Of a stretch of 64,000 bases of DNA, positions 13,773-27,800 are shown one piece after another. A program made the position numbers and the translations under genes. The DNA comes from Heterobilharzia americana (taxonomy: Eukaryota > Platyhelminthes > Trematoda > Strigeidida > Schistosomatidae), in assembly GCA_944470555.2 (NCBI GenBank), contig OX104127.1, positions 68,409,646 to 68,473,645 on the forward strand, written 5' to 3'. The notes below the pieces were generated by a model that was not told the DNA's origin, did no database searches, and was given only the letters and a program-made list of their open reading frames with translations. Position 1 is the first letter of the stretch, and each line of letters starts with the position of its first letter.

Positions 13773-16700
13773 GTATGCTGTGAGTAGAAGTCTTTGATAG
13801 TGGTGGTTGTGGTGTTAATTTCATTGTAGATATTCGATTGCGTGTAGCACTCATATGATACTGCCCATTTACTTGGTTATGGTCGACCCAGTAATTAGGC
13901 TGTTTAAAGGTATGGGTACGTGGTTCGAGACAACATCACTCCCTAGCGGGAGGTACATCCAAATGAAACGAAACGCGCTTCCTGTATTTCACATCTTGAC
14001 ACAACCAAGTCAATTGTATCAAATATTCAGGTAATATCGATGGATCCACATGGGGGTTCATCTGCCTAGAGACGTTGATGAATTTGATGCAGTATAACAA
14101 CGGAAGATTACAAGTTTATCAACAAACTAGGCTGTTTACGTATGTGTTTACTAGTGTAAAAGCTGATGTTTCTAAAAAGCGACAGAACACATAGCCCAAT
14201 CAAACTCGTTAGAATTGCCATGTTTTCCAAAGGGTAGAGGTCGATGTTTGCAATCCCAGTTTTTCTGTATGCCTATGTGCATGTAGACGATGTGGTTTTT
14301 CGCTTCTTTGGTCGTTTTACGTCATATTTAACGTTAGGGTTTTCAGCACATAAATGCTGTAATCTGTTGTACGCAGTCATATATTCCAACTGGTAAAAAT
14401 GTTCTTTTACTAAAATAGCATTTGTTTTCTGATCGTTAGGTAGGTCTGATGATGCTAACCATTTGCTCAAACAAAATCGGTGAATTTGTGTAGAAATATG
14501 ACATATGTTAGTTGTTATCTCTCTCTGAATTTGTTATATATTCAATTGCCAACGGTTATATGTATTCCGAATGAATACAATACATACACTTAGCTGACAG
14601 CCAACTTAGAGTACGCAACCCTTGGACGAATCGAAAGAAGAGCGAAGCTGGATGATGCGAGAGTTTGTTACTCCGAGAATATAATAAATCAAACCCAAAA
14701 CACGTGAATGTGTACACATGAAAAATAACCTGGTCCACAATTTGAGACATTTGCATAGTAAGAGTGAAGATTAACCAATTAGCGATTTACATTACAATAG
14801 GGACAAAAAGTAGACTACTAGTCATACCGTAAAAAATGGTGTGGAATGATACGTCAAAATGTTCAGATCAATAACAATGTTTGATACAAAACTGGAGCCT
14901 TAAAGCAATTCAAAAGTTGATTTTCTCCTAAAATTTTCCCGTGTTCAAACCCTATTCCGACTATTCTCACCTAGCCTGTCGAGCAATAAATGAATCCATT
15001 GTCTTTCAACCAGTAAGTCATGGATTCAAACCCTACTCCACCTACCAAGATCTGTAAGGCCAGGTAGTATCATTAGCCCTCACACAAAAGGTACTGAGGC
15101 CCATTGCTTGATCCACTGACGTGTATGTGGCTGTTTGATAGGATTTTTGCACAGTAATGTACGTCGTTACATTATTTAACTCATATTCTAGCACACATGT
15201 CTGGTTTGAGTTGTTTATTAGTGTGAACGATTATTGTTCAACACCTCATGTATTCATGATACATCCTGAGGTGGTATTCCATTGTGCTTATTTGTCTACA
15301 GAGTATTAGGTACTCAACTTTTAACCACTAAGTCACTAGCTGATATGTTCAAAGTTGCATCCACTTTTATCGTTTTTTTGTAAGGAAATATTTCTGACAA
15401 GTTATTTTTCCTTATTCTTTTAGAATCCTGTAGTCAATGAAAGCTTGGTTTTTGGATATGTGTTTAACAAATTATCTTCACTTAATCCCAAAGAAAATGT
15501 AAAGTCAGAGTTGAAGAAGTGTTCAGATATGGTGAATGAATATCGTGAACTGAAATTACTTCCATGTACTGATGCCATTCGTTTTGCTAATCGCAATGTT
15601 GAAAAATTGGTAAGCACTTCAAATAACATGTTTCTTATGCACTGTCTTTCAAAGCCTCTGGAACCCACATCTTTATTCGATAATAATGACAATAATGATA
15701 ATACTAAAAGTAATAGTAGTGGGTAGTGAAGAAAAAGATAGATTTCTTTTCATAAGAGCATTAGTCAACGGGTTCTGTAGTTTGAAGGATATTCATTGTC
15801 GTGTTTGTTCTCTGCACTTCTTGGTCATATGAACGCTTTGAGATAAAAATTAGGTAATGCCTCTTATGTAAGCTTCTAGTCGTATTCACTGTTTACAGAA
15901 CGAAAAATAGTAACAGCTTATAAACAGCATGTATACGATGCAGATGATCGAACATGATCTCTGTGAATAGTTTTCAACATCAAGCATTAAATGATGACTG
16001 GAATGACTGTATGACCACCCATCGTGATATTTAGAAGTTTAATTCGTGGTCCATGCTTTTTCGGGATCAGATGAATCAATCAGCAATTTTTTTTAGTATA
16101 TTCAGTCGATGTTTGTTTGAATGAAACCTTCATTGGCTCTACATGAGTAACCTCTTTTCAGGGTAGTGTTTTGATCTCAACTAATATTTATATGTTTGGG
16201 AGTGATCACTACGCAATGAGAATGCCTCTCTGTGAACACTAAATATCAGCTAAAGTAATTGACTGACAAAAGGTAGAACCTCGCACAAAAATGCATCACT
16301 TCAAGTTGCCATACTTAATAGTACGATACTAAGACAGGTGGATAGAAAAAGAGTGATGTCAGAGTAGACAACGTTGTGTGAGGGAATAAACAACTTGGAG
16401 ATAAAGGTCAGTGCAAATATTCAAGGAGTGAATACATTTGCATCATTGTGACCGATTTCCAGCCACGTCACTCACTAAGAGTCTTCAACCACTGATTCCT
16501 TTCGTCTGAGGGACCCAACCAGGTGGTCTATATCTCCGAACACGGTTGGAAACAACAGTCAGGAACTCCATCGATTAGTGCCACATTTTAGTCTGGTCAC
16601 CCTAATGCAGTTCCCCCTAGCATGGCACATCGAGGTAGGTAGTTGTTCGGCATGCGCAATACATGTCTGAGCCACCTCAGTCGACTAAGGTTCTCGACCT

Positions 16701-17138
16701 CATTCATCAATCAACTTATCCGTCTTGCCTAGTACCCTTCACATGACCTTAATACTGCTCACATGGTTATTTCACCCAACGCGAGCGATGCCACGAAAAC
16801 ATCTGTGATCAGAGCCCTGTAACCGCTTCATATTTCCTACTTCCAATGGTCATGTCTCAGCCGTATAACAGGACAGAACGAACTGCAGTATAGTATACTC
16901 GTCGTGTGATAGATAGATATTTGTTCAAGCGGACAAAGGTGATTGATTCTTTATGGTTGGATGTTCACTGATTATGTCACTCAGTCAAATGATAAGTTCT
17001 AATCCATCCAGTAGGCGCTAAATAATGAAAATGTGGTTTGAGGTATTGGTTACTGGTAAGTTACACCTGTCCTTTGCAATATTTGAAGTCAGGTTGTATC
17101 TTACTGAATCTGTAACTCTCGAAATCTTGTATAATAGA

Positions 17139-17173
<35 letters not shown>

Positions 17174-20100
17174 TAGAACAGACCACTAGTCAACTTAAGC
17201 AAATAGAGAAAGCAGCATAGAATGTGGCGCAAAAGTAAGTCGGTTCAAGTTGACACAGCAGCAACATACTAGGGAAAGATGGATAGAAAGCAAAAGCATG
17301 AAGGTTGAAGAAAGTCGAGGGTACAGATCGATGAAGGCTAGTGAAGATCTTCAGGATTTCGAAGATGATCAAAAGTGCATACATCAACTGCACGAAAACA
17401 ATCAATTTTGATTCAGATCAGTAGTTTTTGACAGTCAACTTCAAACCCATATCACGAGTTTCAGTCCTCCTTTTTGTACCTACATTTGCTTAGCTAGTTG
17501 TGTATTACAACCCTCGTACAACGGATATAACCTGTTGTCGACTAACTAGATGTCAATATCTTTCTAACCTGCATTTTTGGAATCAGATTTGTTAATATGA
17601 TTAATTTTTTTTATAATTTCAGCTGTTAAGCATTCTATCCGTCTCAAATTTGTCAGAAATAATGATACATAAAAAATGTACCGTTATGCATGAAGTATTC
17701 GGCATACTACGGTACACATTATCCAGACGTGCATTCCAATCACTTTTCACACAAGTATTTGAGATTATGCAGATAACCACATACCGGTATTTTAACAAAG
17801 TCCCTAGAAACATTATAATTCAGCTTTTGGCTGATGTGTGCGTTCATCACGTAAGGAGAATACGTCAACTTTATTTTTTTTTAAACTGTTGGTATTTATG
17901 TCTTTCTGTAGTTTTCTGTGATAATAATTGTTTCAGGATGACAACAGCTAACTAAGGAGAGCGTAGTTATTACTTGGAACGACCTACTAACTCATACATG
18001 CTCATCCAGCGGTGTCTCTTGTATTTCTTTCTGTATACCACCACTAAGCTAAGTTTAGCTAGGCTATTTTATCTTGTGAACCCGGCGTTTTCTTTAATAT
18101 TGTCATAAGTGCGAGTACGAAGGAAATTATTATGGAGCTTTGCTTTTTGCCCTACAGCTTACTATTGTTACATGACACTTGCCCATTTACTTTTGTTATC
18201 CTAGACATTCGGCTTCTTGTCGCCTTCTGTTTATTTGTTTCTGTGCTTTTCTTCATGCCCTCTATTGACCCATTTATTCTTTTGTGAATTGTAACAACTT
18301 CAGTTGACACTTTCTCATAGGTTCTACGTTGTCTATCCAATTATCATATTTGCACTTCCTAGTCTAATGGGGATGCCAACTGCAATATAAGTTCTTGAAT
18401 TAAGTTTTGTATATATCTGTTATTATGATTACCGATGCAACTTATTTTTTCATGAAACATTGGGAAATATAAGTCCTGTGAATATGACTCTGATCAATTA
18501 CCTCTAAGTCATGAGTCTTATCTTTTACTTAAAATTAGAAAGAAAATACTGATCCACCTATAAACTATTTCAGTAAACCGATTAAGTTCATGAAGCTTGT
18601 GATTACTTCAATTAGCATTTGTTTGATACAGAGCGGTGACTGTTTAATACATATTGTGTAGCGAGATAATCGGATACTGTCGATTCACTGATGTTCAACC
18701 TAAGTGTAGGATACGAGTTCGAACATTTTATTGTTGATGCATACAAGTAATATTTCCAGCCTTAACGCTCGAGGTATGGCTCATTGCCCAACACATTAGG
18801 GTAGCACCATATGGTCACTAAGTTCCACTAGTTAGTATTATGCTTGGCTGATTTTCGTTATTCAACACACTTTGAGTTATATTTAAAATTTTGGTTTTAA
18901 TTGTTTTTATTTACTCTTCACATCTTGCAGAAAATCACATTTGGTCGTGATAATTGGTTGTTGCTTGCAATGAAGAATGCTGATGTGTCAGAGGTATGTT
19001 CATATCTACTGATATAATTTTTTCACAAGCTTTATTAGCCCATATCAAAATTAACCTGGGTCGTCAGACTGGACTGCAGTCTGTTCTATCCTGTTGTAAG
19101 GTTGTGAGCCGTTAAAAGTGAATGACCACGCGGTAACAGGGTTTTGATCATAAATTGTGTCGAAGCATTGCTCGCGTTTAGTGTAATCACTGTAAGCAAT
19201 ATTGAAGTCAGGAAAAAAGTACTAGGCAAGACAGGTAAGCCGACTGATAAGGTTGCAAACCTTCGTCAGGTAAGAAGACCTGTACATCATACTACGCATG
19301 TCGAACAACCAGCTACTCCGACATCCCTTGCTAGGAAATGCCACATTACGTTGGAAGAGGGTTTAGGGTGGCCAGACCAAAGCGTGACACCAGTCCACCA
19401 AGCCCCTGACTGCTGGTCTAAGATGTGTTAGGAAATGTAGACTACCTCGTTGAGTCCTTGGGACGAAAGGAATCTGGTTGAAGACTCTTAGTGAGTGACG
19501 TGGCTGGAAATCGGTCACAATGATGCAAATGTATTCACTCCTTGAATATTTGCACTGACCTTTATCTCCAAGTTGTTTATTCCCTCACACAACGTTGTCT
19601 ACTCTGACATCACTCTTTTTCTATCCACCTGTCTTAGTATCGTACTATTAAGTATGGCAACTTGAAGTGATGCATTTTTGTGCGAGGTTCTACGTTGATT
19701 TTGTCAGTCAGTCAGTCTTCCTTTGTGGGCGTCATGTTCACAGTTACTGTTTTGGTGTTTGTATACACCAGTTTTCGCCATAGGATCAACCAAGCAATTA
19801 CTACCGTTGCAAGTGTCATGCTTGCTACTGTTTACTAGAGTCTCCGATATCTGCTGTTCGAAGGGGATTTTTTTATATTGTTGTTCTCGGTGGGACAATT
19901 GTTGTGAGTGTATTTGTGGGGTAATTAACATATGCAAGTGAAAAAGAATGATTTTGTTATTTAGGTATGTATTCACTTTGATCAAAATAATCAAATACAC
20001 AAACAAATCCCTTTTTGGCTTGTACTTATCTAGGATGTCATTCAGAATCTTGCTAGCAGTTTAACAACGTCTAGAAATAAGTAAGTATTAAAGTTATTTT

Positions 20101-23100
20101 CTTATTTTTCACCAGCTATATTTCGAGTTAAAATTATTCTATCAAATGGCCATTATGGTTGTTCTCAAAGCAAAACGTTATTGGTTTATCTGATCGTTGT
20201 TTGGTCCTAATTACTACTTATATATATAGTTCATTGATTAATTAATTTATTAGAGAATTAACAAGGGCACCAAAAACATGTGCTTTACAAAATCATGTAT
20301 CACTATTCTGAACACGAAGCGAAGGAATGGAGGTAAAAAGAAAAACACAGTTACTTCTCATCAGCAGAAGATAAGAGGAAGCTACAGCATCATCCCCACT
20401 TGTTTCGACTCTGAGCCATATCCGATAAGCTCACAAGCCACTTAGTGGGTTGGTCTCTCGGATCCCACTCGGGGATTCGTGATGCACCGTAAGATGCTAA
20501 TCCAACACAACTATCCTTCATCCACACTGATCACCCCTTAGCTTTTTTCATCTAGTCCCAGGGTTAGCAAACAATGAACAGTATGGAGGCCGTTGGGACG
20601 ATATGCGTAACACATATCCAAACCATCGAAGCCGGTGTTTCCAGATGACTTCATTTATTGAATGACGATCTCCATCATGCCTAAACACATGCTGTCGTGC
20701 CTCGGAATTATTTATGTGGTGTTGGCACTGGATACAAGCAATCCTACGGAGATTTCGATGACCAAACATACAGAGTCGTCGCATATCCTCAGCTCCGAGA
20801 GGACAGGTTCCACATGCGTAGAGCGGAACTGCTCACACCAAATCATTGTAAACCCGACCTTTTACAGTCAGACTAACATCGTGATGGTGCTAAAGGTGAA
20901 CCAGAATTAAGTGTGCCTTTCTGGCTTTCGACATGCGGTTAGGAATTTCATCACATGTCTACCAGGGCTCACACAACTACCTAGATACAAGAACTTTTCG
21001 ACTACTTCCTAAAGCTTACCGCGGAGTTTAAACTCCGAGACAGGCTCCTGTCCATCTTGCCAAAGTAATTTGCACTTCGGAGGTGCGAGGCACACACTAT
21101 ACTTACGGACACTGCATATTTATATAATTATTATCCCTTTTTTTATTTATATGTTGGTTATTGAGAGAACACTAACATTTATACCATATTTATCATGTAA
21201 TTGAGTCAGAAGTTCTTTTCTAGAAGGGATGTCCAACTCGTTACATCAGTGAGGTTATTAGGTTAATGTGTCGACATGTTCATACAGAAGTAAACTGTTT
21301 CGTTCATTTTTGTGATTTAAGATCTGTTATATAACGAAAGGTTAGTTAGATCGTGTAAGTTAAAACCAACTACGGTTATAGTGGAGATAATTTTTACTCT
21401 GATAGAGATGTGACGGCAAGTAAAAGTAGTGTTTCCCACTAACGAATATCATACTTAGCTATATTGATTTCCTACTCGCGATTGCTTGACATAACTAGAT
21501 ACTTCGAAACTATCTCATGTTGCTTTCTTTTACAAATTTACTTCGTCTGCTTAGTTTTAAGAATTCTTAAGTTTGACCTGCTTCACAATCTTCCTTTCAC
21601 TTAACTGCCTTTACCTACATTTATTTCCTTTTTTAAAAATTTAGCTTTGCTGATGTCTGCACTTTGTTCAGTGGACCACCTGCAAGTAAGTCCATGGTAG
21701 TAAGATGTGTATGAAAGTTTTCGTGACAGGATCAAGAGACATATATTTTAACCATTCGACAGATTTCATGGTGTAAAGTAGTGGAAATTTTTAGGTGTTT
21801 CATCCATTATCTATGTATTGTTTTACTATAGTTATAAATGCATTTTGCTATAGATTTTTTCTCCATCGGAGGTTTAATGGTGAATTTGAACACGATATGC
21901 GTACCGTGTAGACGTAGAACTCAGATTCTGTCCTCAATCTGTGGTTTACTGTTTAAGATCAAATTCATGACTACAATTAATGTTTCAAATCTTGAATAAC
22001 CTCTACTGACTACTTGCTTGAACCTTGAGCTACAAAAAGGTTTCCATTGAATACATATCACATAAAATTGTTACCTCTCAATTTATTCGAATCTTTTAGT
22101 TATGTTTTCTAAAACTATTGTATATTCTCACCCTATTTTTAAACAGTTTCAACCACCCATTTTACAAGTTAACAAGAAAGCAAATGAAAAACGTCAGGGT
22201 GTATGGAAATACACAAAAAACATACTATTATTTTTCTAACTCTGTCATTCATTGTTGCTTCAAACGACTCAATGTTCTTGCTTTTTTCCCAAATTACTTT
22301 ATACGATTGTGTTAGTGTTGCTTTCTTATTATTAGAGTTTTCTTAAACTAATGTTGCTTTACTTTTTCGTGGTTTATCACAGCTTCACCTGATATTTTGT
22401 TGTATGCATTCCTAACTTTTATTTCACTTTTTCATTGTCAAGGCTCTAAAAGTAAACTGAAAGAAAACGAAACATTCCCGCTGGTTGACTCGATAGTATG
22501 TCAAACGTTTTTGTTCTTTCTTTTATAGCATGGTGTATATTTTTACTGCTACCGTCACTGAAGAATTAAATCACATATCCAATCAGCTTGTATCAGCGTA
22601 GCACATAGCATTACTGTCCAAGTTGCTACAGCTCAATTTAGGTCATTAAGGCACAAAGCAACAAAACTAAAAACAGAAATAAAAACGATGTGATGAAAAG
22701 TCATGAGAAGCAAATAAGGGACGGTAAACTAAACTAAACGACAGAACTTATTATGATAGGTAGAAGGTAAAACACGAATGCATTTGTATAACTGTAATCG
22801 ATCGTTAACCACGTATCACATGGAGTCGCCAACTGTCGATTCTCGTTGTCAAACTGATTTCAAGCTGGAAATCTACACTTCTTTGCGTAACTGGTATAAG
22901 TAGTCAGGGGCTTTATTCATCGATACCAGGTTTCAGCTTGATGACATTTTACCCTTCTATCCAATACTGCTTCGGCCCAACTTCGTACATACAAGTAGAT
23001 GATAACTGGGTATATGTGACACATATTTCAATCAACTTTGTCAATAAAGATGTACAATCCCCTGAAATGACTGATCTTTTTGTCGGATACTTTACATCTA

Positions 23101-24796
23101 GCCTCTTAAGTGCTAATGTATTGGTTCCACAACTCGTGGTTAGTACTTCTAAGGTAATGGTGTCCAATCACATAGAGCTTTTGTTTATTCTCCACCTGCA
23201 GTAACCAAGTTTCATATCCATAAAGTAAGGCAGAATGACATACACATACACCAACATAAGACCGGGTATTATTGCTTAGCGGTTCAAGTATCCACACTTC
23301 ATAATAGCATATGAAACGAGTATGCACTGACATGAAAGATAAAGAAAGCAGTCAAGGTTGATAAAAAGTTGTGATAACGTAATAGGTAGGAATGAATAAA
23401 TATTAAATTCACCAAAAGGATCGAGATTACTAAGGTGTTTTTGGTGAACACCTGCATCACTAAGACCAATCTTAAGCCATGTCGCTTAACTGTTTGCTAC
23501 ACATTGCATTCGCTAAGTGTTCGGGGTGTTTTACGACACAAACACAAGCGTATTACCAGCGTGCATTTAATTATGACATAAATAATCCTGTTTTGAAAAA
23601 GTTCCTGTACGCATTTCAAAAAATGTCTTGAAGTGACATACCTCATTTCCAGTTGGTGGGTGATAGGTTCGAAATCCACTTCATCTGGTAAGAATTGAAC
23701 GACCAAACTGTATCAGCTACATAAATAATCACTGTAGTTTATAACCTGGTGCTCAAGCGTTAAGTGACTCTAGTTAGATCACTTATTATTTTGAGCTCAT
23801 ATTACTACTCAACTTTCGTTGTCTGATGTTGTATTTTGATGTATGGTTAACCATTTAAGTCAACATTTACCCTCATACCTTTGTAGCTTAAGTTTTAACG
23901 TTACCAACTGATTGTATGAATTTCGGTATCTGCTAAAAGTAAATTCCTGCTCCAAGATAGCAAATACTCGTTTGTAGTGCCATGAAACACTCCCTATTGA
24001 TGCAAAGTGTACTTCATATTTTTCAAGTTAAGACACTACCTAAATTGTGAATTTAATTCACTGGAAGTTACGCGTATGACTCCTTAATCTGAACTTTCAT
24101 CTGAGAATTGCTTTTCTCTTACTTCACAGTTTGGTTTTCATCCACGTAAAAATTTATGTTTAATTGTCTTTTTGTTATATTCACCTGTTTATTCCTATTT
24201 TAATTATTTTGCAGAATGTATTCATAACGGAACCGTTACTTAAAGTTGCAGAATCACTAGTTAGGTGAGGTTATTTATAATTTAGTTGATAATTTGTGTC
24301 ACGTTTAAGTCAAATGAATCTTTACAACAATTTTAATCGAATTGTCTTCAAACATTCTGCTATGATCGTTGCCATTTGAAAACGGTTAATTATCAGAGAT
24401 TAGTTGTAATGCAGCTATTTTGCTCAGTTCCATGACTTTCCAATATTCTTGGAGTTATCAGAAAAAACAAATTCATATTAGCGTCTTCGTAAACGTAACT
24501 GAATTTGATCTACGTGTTGAAGAAAAGATGAATGATCAGTCATTTGAAAAGTCCAACTCGGGTGATTGGATGATAGTAGTGGAAATTGTCTCATCGAATT
24601 AGACGAGAGATTTTCAATCAGTGGGTTACTGGTTTGAAAACCCCGCACAGAGTGCACCGTTTTATCCTAAAGTTTCAGGGGAAAGCGCGTGAACCAACAT
24701 GTAAATATCTGACTAGTTGAAAAACAAAGTTCAGTAATATATTCAAATCTAGATAAGTCTTGAAACAGCCAAGTTCACTCTTAATATAAATAAACC

Positions 24797-24871
<75 letters not shown>

Positions 24872-27800
24872 TCAGGTTATATCCACTCAAACACATACAT
24901 AACGCTGGTCATATGTAATCACTAAAAGGATGAAGATATAAAACTTACCATCGAACTGTACGTTTTCCGGCAGAATACAACAGGGTGATCAATGCACAAT
25001 TATTGAATTTTCCGTATTTGTAGGTATCATTTCATTTCTATAAGTTCGTGGATCTGCTTTTTGTTGAATAAACTGCTTTCAAATTGAATTCTTGTTTGTC
25101 ACAAAATTATATTAAACCGTGTCTTTCAAACGGCATGTATTGTAATGAATTACCTTACGTATTCATTGCTGATCATAGCACCATTATGGAGCTAAAGTAA
25201 ACATTCGATTGATGCTTTATTTAGAAAATTTGGGTTGGATTCCTGATATTACTAGATCAGGCGGTACATAAAACTAAGAAGATGCGTAAATTATCTTGCA
25301 TGTTTATGCATGCGTAAACACGTATACGTTTCTGGTCTTTCCGTATGAAAGTGGTTATGCATTCAAACTGATCGAGTGCATTAATCATAAAACCAATTAA
25401 TGTTCAAGTAGGCAATGTGAAAAGATTTTCAAAATGAGTATTTAGATTTCCAAACGTTTCCAAATAACTACGATCTGACTTATTACTCTGTCGAACAAAA
25501 GACCAACAATTCATATAAAGAGTTGGGACATTATTCTTTTGTTAGACACTATTTTGCAAAATCAGAGTACGAAGAGAGTACTTACAGTACCCAAGAAGAC
25601 CTTGTTTATGCACGTTGTTTTCAAAGGCGATACGGCAGCAGAGATTCTGAAGAATCGACTGTCCAGATCACTGAAGAAGACATTCTTCTCTGCAAAACTG
25701 CAGACCAGCTTCTCTAGTCAACAACTCATTCCGGAGTGCGTTAAGGACAAGTTACCACTTAGGGCCACCTCAATGTGTGTCTAAAAATTTACTTGCTCCT
25801 GTGGAGCTAGTTATATAGGCCGCACAAAGAATACGCTTTCTAAACGTATCTCGGGGCACTATCCTGCATGGTTGTCGAGGTGAGAATGTAAATCAGTTAA
25901 CAGTTCAATTCTTGAACATTTGGTCAACTCTGGACATAAAGCTAGACCAGAATCTTCCTTCAATGTCATTCATCGTGTCAGATGGAACAGTTCAAAAGGA
26001 GTATGCCTTCGACAGTTGTGCACAGTGGAGGCATTGGCAATTCATCAATTCAAGCCTGATCTCTGTGTGCAAAAGAAGTATGTTCAATCTCTCATCTTAC
26101 CATGATCTTAACACTTTCATTCTTTTCTATTTCATGATAATTAGTTTATTATTATCACCTTCATTATGACCCTTGTCTCATTCTTCACCTTCTTTACACC
26201 TATCTATCAAGTGAACACTCGATATTTGCGTCTCTTATCTACCAACAATTTCTACCTTGTCAAACACCTTGCCTTCCTCGATATTTCTACTGTCTTAGTT
26301 TATTACGCAACTACTTTGCATTCTTGATTCTGGTTTTTTAGCACTAGGTTATTGATGTAGCTATTATACCCTATTGTTTTATAATCGACTGTTATATGTT
26401 TATGATATATATAAATACGATTGTACAGCTTTAGAAAATGATATCATCGAAAAAGAAAACTTTCTTCGTTGATTTATCTTTTCTCAAAACCCCGTTCCAC
26501 CTACCAATGCTGGGGTAACCAGGTAGTTTTGTCAGCTCTCACATTTAGTGTATATCACTGTGTTTGATGCGCAAATCTGCACGTGGTTGCTGAGTCACAT
26601 TCACTTGTTAGTTATTCTAGGGTGTCCGATATTACAGGTAATGGTATCAGAAACACCACTTTATCCTTAGTATGTGTAGTCTGATGTGGCTTATAACCAT
26701 GCTATAGACGAGCGTTTTTTCCATTAGAATAGTCTATAACATAAATACCAGTCTTGTTTTGTCTGTCATTGATATGGATTATTATGTAAATATGTGTTTA
26801 ATTATTATAGTATATTGTACAGAAAATAAAGGTTTTCACTTTGACAGTAACACTTTTGTTTCCCGGAAATATTCAATCACGTATCCTTGTATAAGATTGG
26901 CTCCACATCAATGAGGTATTATATCGAAATGATGAGTTTCTGACTTTTGACTAACTTGGAATTCATCGATATTTATGTTGTATTAAATTTACCGAACCTT
27001 TGTCATTGACAATGTTAGGATAGTGGAGCTGTGGTTCATTTGTTCAAGTAGAGAGAGAGAGAGAGAGATGACTTTCAAAAAATGGTTCATGGGTTTGTAC
27101 ACCACTTCACCTACCAAAGTTTAAGGAACCATGTTGTATCACTAGGCATCAGACAAAACAAGTGTGACCCATTGCCTATTGCACAAATGTGCACAATGTT
27201 AAATGCATTTTGAGTTGTTCGAATGTGCCTAACAGTTCATTCTCTCCTGTTCGGAATTAAGCGTATGCACACCATGTTATTATATTAGTGCTGAAGTGTT
27301 CCCTGTTAGCATTCATGCACCATTTATTATAGTCAAAAAACGATGATGACATCTAGGTGTACATAAAACTGTTTTTCACCTTTTAATAAACTATCCTTCA
27401 GTTTACTATAAAATTATTGTTGTTGCTTTTTCAGTTCATAACACAAAAATAATAAATATCTATAATTTTTTGTTCTTTTCTCCTAAAATTCTGATCATTA
27501 AACAGACTACAAAAGGAAGATCCCATTGTCTGTGATGAAAAATTAGCAGATATCAGAAAATCTTGGCGCCTAGAAAGTGAGTTATATTTACTTTGAAAAA
27601 CGTATTTATTTGTAAGTCTTTTATTTCTAAGCGGAATTATGTATTGAATAACCGTTAATTTTGCTAATATTTCATTACCTAGGAAAAGTAGCCTTGCTCT
27701 TCAATCTTGCAAACTTTGGTGCCGAAGATCTTATTGAACGTGTTATCCAGACTATTACTAACACAAATGATAATAGCAAGTATAAACTGCTGAAAGATCT

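Noticed and set aside
20400..20520. Possible tRNA-like stretch with a GGATCCCACTCGGGGATTCG motif
   Set aside because: No cloverleaf could be built around it. It is more likely part of the adjacent LINE relic.
24675..24896. Open frames made of repeated Tyr-Ile through (TA)n tracts (also 28829-29044, 32971-33225, 61256-61489)
   Set aside because: Translations of microsatellites, not genes.
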